Shown: piece after piece, positions 19,583-30,954 of the stretch
How the letters are laid out: the number at the start of each line of letters is the position of its first letter
Numbering within the stretch: position 1 is the stretch's first letter
Assembly (NCBI GenBank): GCA_002721785.1
Contig: PBLO01000020.1
Coordinates: 1-64,000, forward strand
Direction: 5' to 3'
Source: Halieaceae bacterium
GTDB taxonomy: Bacteria > Pseudomonadota > Gammaproteobacteria > Pseudomonadales > Halieaceae
Length of the DNA stretch: 64,000 bases
The notes under the pieces: generated by a model
What the model was told of the DNA's origin: nothing
The model's input: only the letters and a program-made list of their open reading frames with translations
Databases searched by the model: none
Position numbers and translations under genes: made by a program

Positions 19583-20720
19583 TCAGCGCCAATGCGCGGT
19601 TCACTGGGTTGGCGTACATCCTCAGCAAATGCTGCCGATGCTTTTCGGGCACCGCATTCACGCGGGCCTCGAAGGACTGACGACTGATTGATCCGGGCTG
19701 CACCTCCAGCGTGTCAGGGAGGACGTCCCCCGACAGTCGCTCCCACGCCCAGGCGTTAGTCGGATAGAGGCGATAATGACGCACCATTTGCTCATCAATC
19801 GCCGCCACCACCGACGCCACATCCAAGCCCGGTTCGATCGGCTCGCCGAAATGTAAATGCACGCAGCCCTTCTCACCGGTGATGCCCGTGGCGATCGATG
19901 CAACATCCTCGAATTCCGTCTTCACGTAGCCATCCCCGGCAGCGAGTTCAGCCGCTTTCAACGCGTCACAGGGATCCAGCTCATAAGAGATAATGAGCGG
20001 CACAATGCCCAGCTCCGAGAGCACCGACTCCGGACTTTCCTCGCGGCGCCGTGACAGTGTCAACATTTTGATCACCGCGGGCTCCGTCAGGTCACGGCCG
20101 TCTTTTGCTCTGCCCTCGCGATGGGCGATCCAGACAGACTGCCCCGCCTCATTCACCGCCTGCCGAATGTAGCCTGCTAATAATTTCGTCGCCGCCAACA
20201 ATGCCCTGGGGCCATTGACGTTGCGCTTCACCACAAAGCTTTTGTTTAGGCGCATCAAATCAGCCACCCAGGGCTTGGACAGCAGGTTATCGCCGATGGC
20301 CACAGCGAGCGTCTTGGCGCCAGTTCTGTGAAGCGCGTAATTGGCGTAGGCCGGATCCATGGCAATGTCGCGGTGATTACTCAGATATACGCGGGGCTGA
20401 TCCAAATCCAGCGTCTCCACACCGGAGACGGAAAACCGTGAGGTCTTCTGGATCATCCGGGCAAGGTTAGGCGCAATCAGATTTTGCAGATCCTCGACCG
20501 TGGACAATTGCCGGGCAGCCGCCCTCAGCCAGGCTCGTGCCATAAACCGCGTGGCTTGGCGCCACAGACGATACGGCACAGGAAAGCGCCATACCGCAAT
20601 CGTCTCGATCAGCTCCTGATCACGAACGAGACGCCGAAACACATCGGGCGCTTCAGCATTCGAGAAAGGCCTGATCTCTGCAAAAGGATCGTCAGGCTGG
20701 ATCGTCGAGGGTTCCGTCAT
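19551..20720 (-). CDS. 1-acyl-glycerol-3-phosphate acyltransferase-family protein
   Basis: 389 aa; NHRDIAMDPAY (H-x4-D), HREGRAKDG. Confidence 0.8.
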   Translation of the reverse strand: MTEPSTIQPDDPFAEIRPFSNAEAPDVFRRLVRDQELIETIAVWRFPVPYRLWRQATRFMARAWLRAAARQLSTVEDLQNLIAPNLARMIQKTSRFSVSGVETLDLDQPRVYLSNHRDIAMDPAYANYALHRTGAKTLAVAIGDNLLSKPWVADLMRLNKSFVVKRNVNGPRALLAATKLLAGYIRQAVNEAGQSVWIAHREGRAKDGRDLTEPAVIKMLTLSRRREESPESVLSELGIVPLIISYELDPCDALKAAELAAGDGYVKTEFEDVASIATGITGEKGCVHLHFGEPIEPGLDVASVVAAIDEQMVRHYRLYPTNAWAWERLSGDVLPDTLEVQPGSISRQSFEARVNAVPEKHRQHLLRMYANPVNRALALSGQNQDPPID

Positions 20721-20817
20721 AGGATTGCCGTGGTGAACTGCGCGCTTATTGTGCCGTTGCCGAGGGCTTTCTGATACCCTGCGGGCCGCTGCGCAAACTA
20801 CCTTTCAGAGGAGACAA

Positions 20818-21042
20818 ATGGAAGCTTCAAGTTCATTTTTGATGACCCTCGGCGCCGCCTCGCTTCTGGTCAGTTGGGTGTTGTTACTCATTACGGCTTG
20901 GCAGGAAGAATACGCCTGGGGCATGTTCGCGCTACTCCTCCCCCCGGTCGGCTACGGCTACGCCCTATTTCGCCTCGATAAAGCGGGCGCTTCAGTGGGT
21001 TGCGCGTTACTTGGCTGGGCACTGATCTGGTTGGGTTGGTAA
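20818..21042 (+). CDS. Small predicted membrane protein
   Basis: In ORF 20749..21042 with ATG at 20818 after AGAGGAG; three hydrophobic stretches. Confidence 0.6.
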   Translation: MEASSSFLMTLGAASLLVSWVLLLITAWQEEYAWGMFALLLPPVGYGYALFRLDKAGASVGCALLGWALIWLGW

Positions 21043-21151
21043 AGCGGTAAAACGTCCTAGATCCGGCGCTATCAGATGGCTGCCCGGTTGACATTACACA
21101 GCGTATCTCTGATGATTCGCGGCCTTTTTCAGACCCTACTGGAGTTCAGCG

Positions 21152-21418
21152 GTGGCTAATTCACCTCAAGCACGAAAGCGCGCCCGTCAAAACGATAAGC
21201 GTCGCGCGCACAACGCGAGCCTGCGTTCGCTTGTTCGCACCAAGATCAAGCAAGTCATTGCCGCCATCGATACAGGCAATTCAGACGAAGCACGCGCTGC
21301 GTATGATTCAGCGGTGCCCGTTATCGATCGTATGGCCAATCGCGGCATCATCAAGAAGAACAAGGCAGCCCGACACAAGAGCCGTCTGAACGCCCGCGTT
21401 AAGGCGCTGGCTAGCTGA
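21152..21418 (+). CDS. rpsT: 30S ribosomal protein S20
   Basis: [38 protein letters not shown] start. Confidence 0.97.
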   Translation: MANSPQARKRARQNDKRRAHNASLRSLVRTKIKQVIAAIDTGNSDEARAAYDSAVPVIDRMANRGIIKKNKAARHKSRLNARVKALAS

Positions 21419-21426
21419 TTTAGCAC

Positions 21427-21714
21427 TCAGCGGCCGGTATCGCCAAGATAGCGTGCCAGCCCTGCTTCGATTTCACGCGTGATGACGCCCCTCAGGGGGC
21501 GCATCATGAGACCCAGCCTGATTTCGCACTCGACGTGAGCCTCCCCCAGCGTCACCGTCCCGACAAAACCCTTGCCCTCAAATTCCAGCGTCCACGCCTG
21601 ACACGTCACGGCGGCCCCCAGCGTCTCACTGAGGTGTAACGACAATTCCTCAAAAGCCTGCTGGCGACGCGTTTCACTTAGCTCGTGGGAACGACTCAGA
21701 CAAATAGCAGACAT
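21427..21714 (-). CDS. Polyhydroxyalkanoic acid system-like family protein
   Basis: 95 aa; SRSHELSETRRQQAFEELSLHLSETLG...FEGKGFVGTVTLGEAHVECEIRLGLMM. Confidence 0.7.
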   Translation of the reverse strand: MSAICLSRSHELSETRRQQAFEELSLHLSETLGAAVTCQAWTLEFEGKGFVGTVTLGEAHVECEIRLGLMMRPLRGVITREIEAGLARYLGDTGR

Positions 21715-21786
21715 TCAACAATCCGATTGGGGTCAGCAAGGAATCCCGCTATCCTACACCCCCGCCAGCATCGGTACCGCCCATAC

Positions 21787-22650
21787 ATGGACTCACACAC
21801 TGACAGCAGTCAACGCTTCTTGTTTGACGAAGCAGATGTGCGTGGAGAGTCTGTTCGGATCAGCGCGGCACTGGACCAAATGCTTGCCAACCAATCGTAC
21901 AGCCCCACACTTCGTACGTTGCTGGGTGAATTTGCAGCGGCCGCGGTACTGATCAGCAACAACCTCAAATATACCGGCCGCATCACCCTCCAGGCACGCA
22001 GTGAACAAGCGGTCTCACTCGTTATGGTCGAGTGCTCCAGTGAGCGCCATATCCGCGGTATCGCGCAGGGCGACCTGGCCGCAGAAGCAACCAACCCCAT
22101 CACCTTATTAGCTGGCGGGCAGTTGGTGCTGACAGTCGAGAGAGACGCGGGACAACGCTACCAGGGCATCATCGCCTTGGATCAGGGAACCCTGGCCGAA
22201 GCGCTGGAGCGCTATTTTTCTCAGAGCGAACAGCTCGGGACGCGTTTTTGGCTGACCTCGGATGGGCAGCACAGTGCGGGGCTGATGCTGCAGCAATTGC
22301 CCGAGCAGATTGCCGCAGGGGATCTTCGTAATGAGCAATGGAACACCCTCTGCATCCTGACTGACACGCTTCAGCCAGCAGAGCTGATGGGGCTAACCTC
22401 TGAGGAGCTGTTATTCAAGCTCTATCACGAGGAAACCGTAACGCTATACCCGGCCGCCCCCATTTTGTTTAAATGTCGATGTAGTCGTGAGCGAAGCGCC
22501 GACGCGATAGCGCTCTTGCCCGAGGCAGAACGCGAGGAAATTATCGCCGAGCAAGGCGATATCACGATGACATGTGAATTTTGCGGTGAGATCTACCGAT
22601 TCGGTCGAGAAGTCTTACCGTCATCCAGTGCAGGCAAAACCTTGCACTGA
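21787..22650 (+). CDS. hslO: Hsp33 redox-regulated chaperone
   Basis: [17 protein letters not shown]-terminal zinc motif CRC...CEFC. Confidence 0.95.
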   Translation: MDSHTDSSQRFLFDEADVRGESVRISAALDQMLANQSYSPTLRTLLGEFAAAAVLISNNLKYTGRITLQARSEQAVSLVMVECSSERHIRGIAQGDLAAEATNPITLLAGGQLVLTVERDAGQRYQGIIALDQGTLAEALERYFSQSEQLGTRFWLTSDGQHSAGLMLQQLPEQIAAGDLRNEQWNTLCILTDTLQPAELMGLTSEELLFKLYHEETVTLYPAAPILFKCRCSRERSADAIALLPEAEREEIIAEQGDITMTCEFCGEIYRFGREVLPSSSAGKTLH

Positions 22651-22730
22651 CTAACAATGCCGAAGATGCATTGATAAAAGAAAACAAGCGCCTCACGGCG
22701 CATGACATAGTACTCAGCACGGAAACAGAC

Positions 22731-24293
22731 ATGAGCGAAGCTGCCCTTTCGACCCCGGACATCCATACGGGACTCACTCCTTCTGAATTGATTGATATGG
22801 CACTGGCACGAGGCGAAGGCATCCTGTCAGATACCGGCGCATTGCGTGTCGAGACCGGTGCACGCACGGGGCGATCTCCCGCTGACCGGTTCGTTGTGCG
22901 TGAACCGTCGAGTGAAGACGCCATCGACTGGGGTGGCGTGAACAGACCATTCGATGTGGACCGATTCGATGCACTGTGGGATCGGGTGAAATCCCACGCA
23001 GCTCAATCAGAGACATGGGTGCAACATCTGCATGTCGGTGAGCACGGCGACCACTACCTGCCGGTCAAAGTGACCACCGCAACCGCATGGCAGTCATTGT
23101 TCGGGCGCAACATGTTCATTCGCCCCGACTCTTATAACCCGGCCAACAAACCCGAGTGGAAAATCCTTAACGTTGCCGATTTCGTGTGTGACCCCGAGCG
23201 CGATGGCACCCACTCTGATGCGACCGTGATTATTCATTTTGGGCAACGTAAAGTGCTGATCGCGGGCATGCGCTACGCCGGCGAAATGAAAAAGGCAATG
23301 TTCTCTGTGCAGAACTTCCTGCTGCCCGAGAAAGACGTGATGCCAATGCATTGTTCCGCTAACATCGGTGAGGACGGCGACACCACCTTGTTCTTTGGCC
23401 TGTCCGGAACGGGCAAAACCACGCTATCCGCTGACCCCAGTCGCTACCTCATTGGCGACGATGAGCACGGCTGGTCGAAGGGCTCCGTTTTCAACATCGA
23501 GGGCGGGTGCTATGCCAAAACCATTGACCTCAGCCAAGCAAACGAACCGGTCATTTGGGATGCGATTCGCAACGGAGCCATAATCGAAAATGTGGTCCTC
23601 GATGATCAGGGTCACGCTGATTACAGTGATACTCGGCTGACTGAGAACGGTCGCTGCTGCTACCCCCTAGAGCACGTCGAAAAGCGCTCCGCCCATAACG
23701 CAGGCGGAGAACCCAAGTGCGTCATCTTTTTGACCTGCGACGTATTCGGTGTGCTGCCACCAATCTCTATCCTGTCCAAAGAAGCGGCGGCATTTCATTT
23801 TCTGTCAGGCTACACCGCGCGCGTTGGCTCCACCGAGGTCGGTGCCGCCGCTGGGATCAACCCGACGTTCTCAACCTGCTTCGGCGCACCCTTCATGCCG
23901 CGCCCTGCCGGGGACTACGCTGAGCTTCTCATCAAGCGCATCGAGGACTTTGACAGTCAGGTTTACCTCATTAATACCGGTTGGACCGGTGGCTCCGGCG
24001 CGCCGGGCGGAACCGGTTCACGCTTCCCCATCCCTGTGACACGCGCGGTCGTCAGGGCGGCGCAAGACGGCGTGTTGGTGGGCGCGGAAACGCGGCATAT
24101 CGACAGCCTCAACCTTGACTACCCCGTCAGCATCCCCGGTGTCGATTCGCAGTACATCGACCCGAAGGCGGGCTGGGGTGACGATGAGGCCTACGAGGCG
24201 CAGGCGGGACAGCTGGCAGCGCTTTTCCTTGAGAACATCGCGAACTTTGATGTCAGTGACGCCATCATCGCCGCAGGGCCTCGAACAAAGTAA
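22731..24293 (+). CDS. pckA: Phosphoenolpyruvate carboxykinase (ATP)
   Basis: [39 protein letters not shown]. Confidence 0.96.
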   Translation: MSEAALSTPDIHTGLTPSELIDMALARGEGILSDTGALRVETGARTGRSPADRFVVREPSSEDAIDWGGVNRPFDVDRFDALWDRVKSHAAQSETWVQHLHVGEHGDHYLPVKVTTATAWQSLFGRNMFIRPDSYNPANKPEWKILNVADFVCDPERDGTHSDATVIIHFGQRKVLIAGMRYAGEMKKAMFSVQNFLLPEKDVMPMHCSANIGEDGDTTLFFGLSGTGKTTLSADPSRYLIGDDEHGWSKGSVFNIEGGCYAKTIDLSQANEPVIWDAIRNGAIIENVVLDDQGHADYSDTRLTENGRCCYPLEHVEKRSAHNAGGEPKCVIFLTCDVFGVLPPISILSKEAAAFHFLSGYTARVGSTEVGAAAGINPTFSTCFGAPFMPRPAGDYAELLIKRIEDFDSQVYLINTGWTGGSGAPGGTGSRFPIPVTRAVVRAAQDGVLVGAETRHIDSLNLDYPVSIPGVDSQYIDPKAGWGDDEAYEAQAGQLAALFLENIANFDVSDAIIAAGPRTK

Positions 24294-24488
24294 TTCCCTT
24301 TGCGCAGGGGCCTGGTCGGTGCTTAAGAAGCGAAGCAAGGAGCGGCTACGTCAAGTCTAATACCTGACGTGCTAGCCCTAGTCGCATAGGGTATATGAGC
24401 TGCTTTGTGACGTCTGCAGTGCCGCAATGCCCAGCACCCTGTGAGTCTGCATCGACACCCTTTACGGCTGGACCCGGTGGATAAGCGC

Positions 24489-27400
24489 CTAGGCACCCGT
24501 CAATGCTGTGGAGTCAGAGTCCGGATTCTTGCGGTTCAGATAGGCGCCCTTCCAAGCCGATATGTCCTCTGCAATCAGATACAGAGCAGGCACAAGCACC
24601 AGCGTGACCCCTGTGGCAAACAGCACCCCGAACGCAAGCGAAGTCACCATGGGAATCAGGAACTGCGCCTGCACACTGGTTTCAGACATGATCGGCAACA
24701 GCCCCACAAAAGTGGTCAGCGAGGTCAGGATAATCGGGCGGAACCGATCCTCACCTGCTTGCAATAGAGCGTTCAGCACGTCCCGGCCTTCTTCCCGTAG
24801 GCGATTGATCCGATCAATCAGGACCAGGTTGTCATTCACCACCACGCCGGCACAGGCAGTCACGCCCATGATGGAAAACATGCTGACCTGCCAGCCCAGT
24901 AACATGTGCCCGAAAATCGCGCCCATTAAGCCAAAAGGCACCGCCGTCAGAATCAGCACAGGCTGCCAATAGGATCTGAACGCCACCGCCATCAGGGCAT
25001 AGATCACCATCATTGCCAGCGTCATCAGGCGAACGGTGGCCTCGCGGAACTCGATCTCTTCTTGCAACTCCCCGTCTAGATTTACGAATAAATCGGGGTA
25101 TTGCTGCTGCCACTTCGGTAAGTAATCCCGGAAGACAGACTGAACGATGGCACGGGGCGCAGGCCCATTGGCCTCAACATCTGCCTCGACCTCGAGGGTC
25201 CGCAGTCGATCAAGACGCTCCAGCTTTTGATATCCGGCCTCAACTCGATACGTAGCAACCGCCTCAAACGGCACCTCTGCGCCAGATGGCGTGCGGATAT
25301 ACATGTCGTTCAGATTGGCGATGGCGAGGCGCTCGGATTCCGGGTAGCGGACCATCACCTTCACGTCCTCGCGACCCCGCGGAATGCGCTGCGCTTCGGC
25401 GCCATAAAACGCCTGCCGGACCTGTCTGGCGACGTCGGCCAAGCTCACACCCAGCGTCTCTGCCGATGGTTTCAGTTCCAGCACTAATTCATCGCGGGGG
25501 CTATCAAAGCTATCGGATACGTCAAACACCCCGGGATACGAGAGCAACGCCTCACGGACATCTCCCGCCAGCGCCTCAAGCTCTTCCACTTTACGGGAAG
25601 CCAACACCAATCGAATCGGCTTACCGGGGTCGCGGATGGTGTAATCCATTCGGATCTCTTTGGCCTCACTCAAAGCCCCCGAATCTGCCCGCAGTTGCAG
25701 GGCAAAGGCTTCCGTATCCACGCCCTCGGAAACGGTCGCAATCACCACCTCGACATCATTTTCGTTCGCTCGGCCCAGTATGCTGCCAATCGCAGGCTGC
25801 TCTTCATACTCAGGTCGCTGATTCCACTCTGCTTTCAGCGTCTCGGCGGCGTCCACCACGCGCTGCATGACCAGTTCGGACTGCGTGAATGATCCACCCT
25901 CTGGCATGGTGATCTTGGCTTCGACAAAGTCAGAATTAATGCGAGGGAAAAACGCCGACCGCAGCCAGCCGCCACCATACAGCGAAAGGCTCAGGCTTAG
26001 CATGACCAAAAAGAAGCCGGCAACCAGTAAATGGTGTTGGAGCGCCCATTGCAGGAACGGTCGGTACCGCTCCCTTGCAAACGTGACGAGCCAATCCGCG
26101 CATCGATGTCGCAGTGCTTCGAGACGTTGCAAGAACGGCTCGGTCGCCGGCTTCTCTGGACCCAGCGTTGATAAATGTGCCGGCAAAATCCACAGGCATT
26201 CCACCAGCGAGAACATTAGCACCAGCAACACCACTACGGGGATGCCTTTCGCTGCATGAGCCCACTCCCCTGGCATAAACATCATGGGCGCGAAAAACAC
26301 CATCGTGCTGATCACAGCGAATAAAACCGGTTTGAATACCTCTCTGACGCCCCAGAACGCGGCCTCGTTGCCCTCGACACCCCGGGTTTGAACGGTGTGG
26401 ATCGACTCACCGACAATAATCGCGTCATCCACCACGATGCCGAGCACCAGCAGGAACGCGAACAGCGAGATCATATTCAGGCCAACGCCCGTATAGGGCA
26501 GCAAGAAGAAAGCGCCCAAAAACGCTACCGCAATCCCCACAGACACCCATACAGCGACCGCAGGCCGGAGGAACAGTACGAGCATCAGAAAAACGAGCAA
26601 CAGCCCACCGAGGCCATTCTTCAACAGCGTTTCGACCCGGCCTTTGAACGCCACTGCGGCGTCGCGCCAAAAAGACAGGGTCGCACCCTCCGGCAAGTTC
26701 CGGCTCTGGACCGCGACCCACTCGTTAATGACGCGAGAGGACTGCACCACATCTGGATTAGTCGTGACATAGGCATATAAGCCATGACCGGGCATGCCGT
26801 CGAACCGACTCAAAGTGTCGACATCTTCGAAGCCGTCATCGATCGTAGCGACCTCGCCCAAATAAATCTGAGTGCCGTCGCGAGCCGTGAGCAATACGAT
26901 TTGCTCAAAATCTTCTCGGTAGTAAGCCTGGCCGCGTGTCTGGACGCGAATATCGCCATCCTGGCCCTTGATCGCGCCGGCAGGAAGATTCAGCGACGTG
27001 GACTGAATAGCCCGCACGACGTCATCGAAAGAGAGGTTGTGCCGGCGTAAGTCGATCTCGGAGACATTAATGGAGACTTCGTATCGGCGCGGCGACACCA
27101 AATCCACAACAGAGATCCAGGGCTGTCTGGCCAGATCGTCACGTAATGTCTCGCCGAGTTCCTTCAGCTCCCACTCATCCAGGTCACCCGCCAGCTGCAC
27201 AATACCAAGCAGGTGCCGATAGATCAGTTCTGTGACAACAGGCCGCTCTGCGTCAGTCGGGAAAGTGGTGATGGCATCGACCCGCGTCTTGATCTCGTTG
27301 GTTAACCGCTGGGTGGGGTAGCCGGTCAACGCCTCCACCACGATGTGGCCCATGCCCTCAGACGCAGTGGACCGAATTTCCTTAATGCCATCGAGGTCAT

Positions 27401-27626
27401 GAATAGCCTCCTCGATGCGCACGCAGATCTGCTCTTCGACTTCTCTGGGGCTTGCGCCGGGGAACGGCATGGTGATGCTGACCCGGTCAATAACCGGTGT
27501 GGGAAAGAATTGCTTATCAAGGCCGGGGATGTTGTAGAGCCCACCGATCACCAACACCACCATCAGCAGGTTGGCAGCGATCGGATTGGAGATAAACCAG
27601 CCCAGCAGACCCGGCTTATCAGCCAT
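24489..27626 (-). CDS. RND-family efflux transporter permease
   Basis: 1045 aa; duplicated AcrB/MMPL architecture, GIVVDDAIIVGE, GVVVNDNLVLID. Confidence 0.93.
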   Translation of the reverse strand: MADKPGLLGWFISNPIAANLLMVVLVIGGLYNIPGLDKQFFPTPVIDRVSITMPFPGASPREVEEQICVRIEEAIHDLDGIKEIRSTASEGMGHIVVEALTGYPTQRLTNEIKTRVDAITTFPTDAERPVVTELIYRHLLGIVQLAGDLDEWELKELGETLRDDLARQPWISVVDLVSPRRYEVSINVSEIDLRRHNLSFDDVVRAIQSTSLNLPAGAIKGQDGDIRVQTRGQAYYREDFEQIVLLTARDGTQIYLGEVATIDDGFEDVDTLSRFDGMPGHGLYAYVTTNPDVVQSSRVINEWVAVQSRNLPEGATLSFWRDAAVAFKGRVETLLKNGLGGLLLVFLMLVLFLRPAVAVWVSVGIAVAFLGAFFLLPYTGVGLNMISLFAFLLVLGIVVDDAIIVGESIHTVQTRGVEGNEAAFWGVREVFKPVLFAVISTMVFFAPMMFMPGEWAHAAKGIPVVVLLVLMFSLVECLWILPAHLSTLGPEKPATEPFLQRLEALRHRCADWLVTFARERYRPFLQWALQHHLLVAGFFLVMLSLSLSLYGGGWLRSAFFPRINSDFVEAKITMPEGGSFTQSELVMQRVVDAAETLKAEWNQRPEYEEQPAIGSILGRANENDVEVVIATVSEGVDTEAFALQLRADSGALSEAKEIRMDYTIRDPGKPIRLVLASRKVEELEALAGDVREALLSYPGVFDVSDSFDSPRDELVLELKPSAETLGVSLADVARQVRQAFYGAEAQRIPRGREDVKVMVRYPESERLAIANLNDMYIRTPSGAEVPFEAVATYRVEAGYQKLERLDRLRTLEVEADVEANGPAPRAIVQSVFRDYLPKWQQQYPDLFVNLDGELQEEIEFREATVRLMTLAMMVIYALMAVAFRSYWQPVLILTAVPFGLMGAIFGHMLLGWQVSMFSIMGVTACAGVVVNDNLVLIDRINRLREEGRDVLNALLQAGEDRFRPIILTSLTTFVGLLPIMSETSVQAQFLIPMVTSLAFGVLFATGVTLVLVPALYLIAEDISAWKGAYLNRKNPDSDSTALTGA

Positions 27627-28812
27627 TACTGTCTCTCACGCCTGCGACCTCGATGGCGGCGCCAGCGGCCAAAAGGCTACTCTGCTCAGCAACCACGCTC
27701 TGGCCCGCCGCAATGCCGCGAACCCATACCCGATCGCGCTCACGCCGCAACAGTTCTACCGTCAAACGCTCAAGGCGACTGTTTTCGTTGACCAACAGCA
27801 CCGTGTTATCGCCCCGTAGCGCTGTGGCAGGCAATTCAACGGACTGCTGGATCGGCTTGCCAGCGATACTGGCTTCAACAAACAAGCCAGGTGTAAGTGG
27901 GGGTCGCTTGGAATCACTTTCACCGAAGGGGTTATTCACTTCCGCGATGGCGAAGGTTACGCGACTGTCGCGGTCGATACTCGCTTCAACCCGCGATATC
28001 TGTCCCTGCCACTGCCAGCGCTCGCCACCGAAACGGGCCCTCAAAGTCACGCTCGGATAAGTCGTTGCTGCCGTCTCGAATAAGGGCAGCTCCAAAAGCG
28101 CCAACTGCGAGTCACTGATAGGCAGATGCACCTCGACCCGATCAGTCGCGTACACCTGTGCCAACACGGTGCCCGGCGCCACAAACTGACCGATATCAAC
28201 TGATTTGCTCTCCAGCCGCCCATCAAAAGGCGCTCGCACCGTGGTGCGCTCTAGCGCCAACTTGGCTGCCGCTACGTCAGCTTTGGCTGCCGCCAACGAT
28301 GCCTCTGCTGCACGGAGCTGAGGCTTTCGCAGGAACAGATCATTGGCCTCGTTGGTACCGAGATCGCGCCACTCGCGCTGAGCTTGCAGGTTGCGGCCCC
28401 GTTCCTCTGCCACGCGCTGCGCCGCGGCGGCTTCCTGAGCGACCGCTCTGGCGATAGCAAATTCGTAATCTGCTTTCTCCAGCTCCAGAAGGATGTCCCC
28501 CGCTTTGAAAAAGCGCCCGTCGAGAAATAACTCACTGACCGCTTCGACCTTACCGCTGACCTGCGCCACGAGCCCCACCCGCCGGACGGGCTCGACCGTG
28601 CCTTGAGTGCGAACTGTAATGCTATGGTCCGAGGGCAGCGCGGTGATGACGTCGACCAAAGGCCGACGTGGCTCGGGAAATTGCGTCGGTTGAGTGGCAG
28701 GCTTCCCCACAAAAACGACAAAACAAAACGCCAAGCCCGCAACCGTAAACGCCGCCGAGCCGAACAATCGGCGGCGGGTAAAACGACTGCTTTTCTGACT
28801 CATGTCGGTCAC
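27619..28812 (-). CDS. RND efflux periplasmic adaptor (membrane fusion protein)
   Basis: N-terminal TM, lipoyl/coiled-coil region VGLVAQVSGKVEAVSELFLDGRFFKAGDILLELE, TVRAPFDGRLESKSVDIGQFV. Confidence 0.92.
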   Translation of the reverse strand: MTDMSQKSSRFTRRRLFGSAAFTVAGLAFCFVVFVGKPATQPTQFPEPRRPLVDVITALPSDHSITVRTQGTVEPVRRVGLVAQVSGKVEAVSELFLDGRFFKAGDILLELEKADYEFAIARAVAQEAAAAQRVAEERGRNLQAQREWRDLGTNEANDLFLRKPQLRAAEASLAAAKADVAAAKLALERTTVRAPFDGRLESKSVDIGQFVAPGTVLAQVYATDRVEVHLPISDSQLALLELPLFETAATTYPSVTLRARFGGERWQWQGQISRVEASIDRDSRVTFAIAEVNNPFGESDSKRPPLTPGLFVEASIAGKPIQQSVELPATALRGDNTVLLVNENSRLERLTVELLRRERDRVWVRGIAAGQSVVAEQSSLLAAGAAIEVAGVRDSNG

Positions 28813-29048
28813 GACAGCTCGCTTCGCTCCGTTTCAAATATTAATGGGGTGTTCATGAGCGCATTCAAGGCTCGTCGCGCCTCAATCTGCTACTCCAACA
28901 ACCCCGATCCCAACCCCGCAACGCGAGAAGCGTTTTTGCACAAAATCTGCGCGATCGCTGGTGAGGGCCGGAGTTTAACGCTTTACGCGTTTGGGGGGTA
29001 TTCGGGCCAATGTGCAAAGCTACCAAAAGGCGTTTGCAAAGACTTTGT

Positions 29049-30083
29049 TCATTCTTTCTGCACGGCATCCACAATTCGCACGATGGCTGCTGCGATGACA
29101 TCGGGCACCTCCTCCTGCAAGAAGTGCCCCGCCTCGGTCTCGGTCACCGGTGCCGCTGGAAACATTCTCTGCATGACGGGCAAGCCTCTGGCCAGAATAG
29201 GGTCGTTCAGCCCCCAAACCAGCTCTGCCGGAATATCTAGTCCCTCAACGTAGCGCTCAATGTCCCGCAGCGCAGACGAACTGACATGGTCAGGCCCGTC
29301 TGCGACCATTCGCATCAGCGCCAGCGTCGCCTTGCCATTGCCACTGTCTTCGAGGGGACGACGATAAAGGTCCATGACCTCCGGCGGCATTGTCGTGGGA
29401 TCACCCTGCACACCGGCCAAACGCTTGAAAAAAAATGAAGACATTGCCTCCACTACAAACTCTCCAACCAGCGGCGTCTTAACCAACGCGTGCGCACGAC
29501 TGAGCTCCATCGCTTCGCGGGGCGCTCTAAATCCGGTATTCATCACAATGGCGCCCTTTAATATCCTCGGTGACAGAGAAAGGGCGCCCATACCCACTGG
29601 CCCTCCCCAATCCTGACCGACATACACAGCTTCAGTGAGGTTGAGGGTCGTCAGCGCACGATTCATCCAGCGCATATGGTTGGCTAGGGTGTGTTCGCTT
29701 GCAGGAATCTTAGTGGAGTAGCCAAGACCCACCATGGTCGGCATGATGACTCTGACGCGATCCAAAGGTAGCAATGCGGCGACCTTGCGATAGAGCAAGC
29801 CCGTAGTCGGATTGCCGTGCTGAAGATAGACCGGGTACCCCTGCCCCACCTCCAGCACATGAATTTTGATCCCTGGCTCGACTTCGATGAAATAACTCTT
29901 GTAAGCATCACTGATGACCGCGTTCGCATAATCAGGCATTGTGAACGCCTCAAAATCGCCCACCTCGAGTACAACGACTCCCTCGCCATCAGGCGTAATG
30001 CGTTGGCCATCATCAAGCAAAAGCATAGAAGCTATCAGTAAGAGTGTGGCAATGACGGCCACTGTCGTTGAGAGGACTTTCAT
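29049..30083 (-). CDS. Membrane-anchored/secreted alpha/beta hydrolase, Asp-nucleophile (dehalogenase/epoxide-hydrolase-like)
   Basis: N-terminal hydrophobic segment; HGNPTTG, VGQDWGG nucleophile elbow, WGLNDPI acid, AGHFLQEE histidine. Confidence 0.82.
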   Translation of the reverse strand: MKVLSTTVAVIATLLLIASMLLLDDGQRITPDGEGVVVLEVGDFEAFTMPDYANAVISDAYKSYFIEVEPGIKIHVLEVGQGYPVYLQHGNPTTGLLYRKVAALLPLDRVRVIMPTMVGLGYSTKIPASEHTLANHMRWMNRALTTLNLTEAVYVGQDWGGPVGMGALSLSPRILKGAIVMNTGFRAPREAMELSRAHALVKTPLVGEFVVEAMSSFFFKRLAGVQGDPTTMPPEVMDLYRRPLEDSGNGKATLALMRMVADGPDHVSSSALRDIERYVEGLDIPAELVWGLNDPILARGLPVMQRMFPAAPVTETEAGHFLQEEVPDVIAAAIVRIVDAVQKE

Positions 30084-30245
30084 TGGTAACTCACCTCATC
30101 CGGCCAATAAATTGGCACTGTTTATGCCATATTATGGCGGGGGGCGGAAAATTGCCAGTGCCACCTCGTTTTTTTAGAGGGTAGATTCTAAATTTGAGCG
30201 CCACACTCTGCCCCGTTGTACGAAATTTGAACGAGGAGAAACATC

Positions 30246-30728
30246 ATGGCAGAAGCCAAAAGCAAAGCAGCACCGAAGGCTGCGGCGAAAAAGGCCGCGG
30301 TAAAGAAAGCACCGGCGAAAGCCAAAAAAGCACCGGCAAAAAAGAAGCCGGCAGCGAAAACCAAGGCCAAGGCTAGCACCAAAGCCAAGACCAGAGCGCG
30401 GCCAAAGGCGGTCGATACGGGTCGCAATGCCCTGCTCGCCGGCCTAGGTGTTTACGGCAAGGCCTACGATCAGGTTCTAGAGCAGTTCTCGAGCCTGCAA
30501 GAGCAGGTCGATGAGGCGCAGAGCCGCCTGACCGAGCGCCGCAAGCAGGCCGAGGATCTCTACAAGTCATTGATTAAGCGCGGTACTGCGGTTGAGAAGG
30601 ACGCACTGAAGGCGCTGGCTGATCTGGAACTTGATTCACTGGCCGATCGGTCAAAGCTAGAAGCACAGATGAAGAAGGCGAAGTCGCGCTTCGACGATCT
30701 GAAGTCCAAGTTTGGCAAAGCTGCCTAA
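30246..30728 (+). CDS. Phasin-like protein with histone-H1-like Lys/Ala/Pro-rich N-terminal tail
   Basis: N-term AAKKAAVKKAPAKAKKAPAKKKPAAKTKAKASTKAK; C-terminal GRNALLAGLGVYGKAYDQVLEQFSSLQEQVDEAQ... phasin/PhaF-like. Confidence 0.75.
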   Translation: MAEAKSKAAPKAAAKKAAVKKAPAKAKKAPAKKKPAAKTKAKASTKAKTRARPKAVDTGRNALLAGLGVYGKAYDQVLEQFSSLQEQVDEAQSRLTERRKQAEDLYKSLIKRGTAVEKDALKALADLELDSLADRSKLEAQMKKAKSRFDDLKSKFGKAA

Positions 30729-30756
30729 ACCCACCTGTCAAAGTCCGTTTTTTTTC

Positions 30757-30780
30757 GGGGGAGCGTTGCTCCCCTTTTTT
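30757..30780 (+). terminator. Intrinsic terminator
   Basis: GGGGAGC-GTT-GCTCCCC-TTTTTT. Confidence 0.9.
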
Positions 30781-30954
30781 ATGGCTGGGCGACACCGCTA
30801 TGAGCCGAAATTCGGGCGGAGGAAAACCCACTCTCAGGAATGAAGAGATAAAGAAGGATCTGGCTGACGCCGCTTCGCAAGAGTCTCCGCAGGGCCCACT
30901 AAGAAGCGCCAGAGCCCCCGTCACACCGCGCCTTGGCACGGTACACTGAGCACT

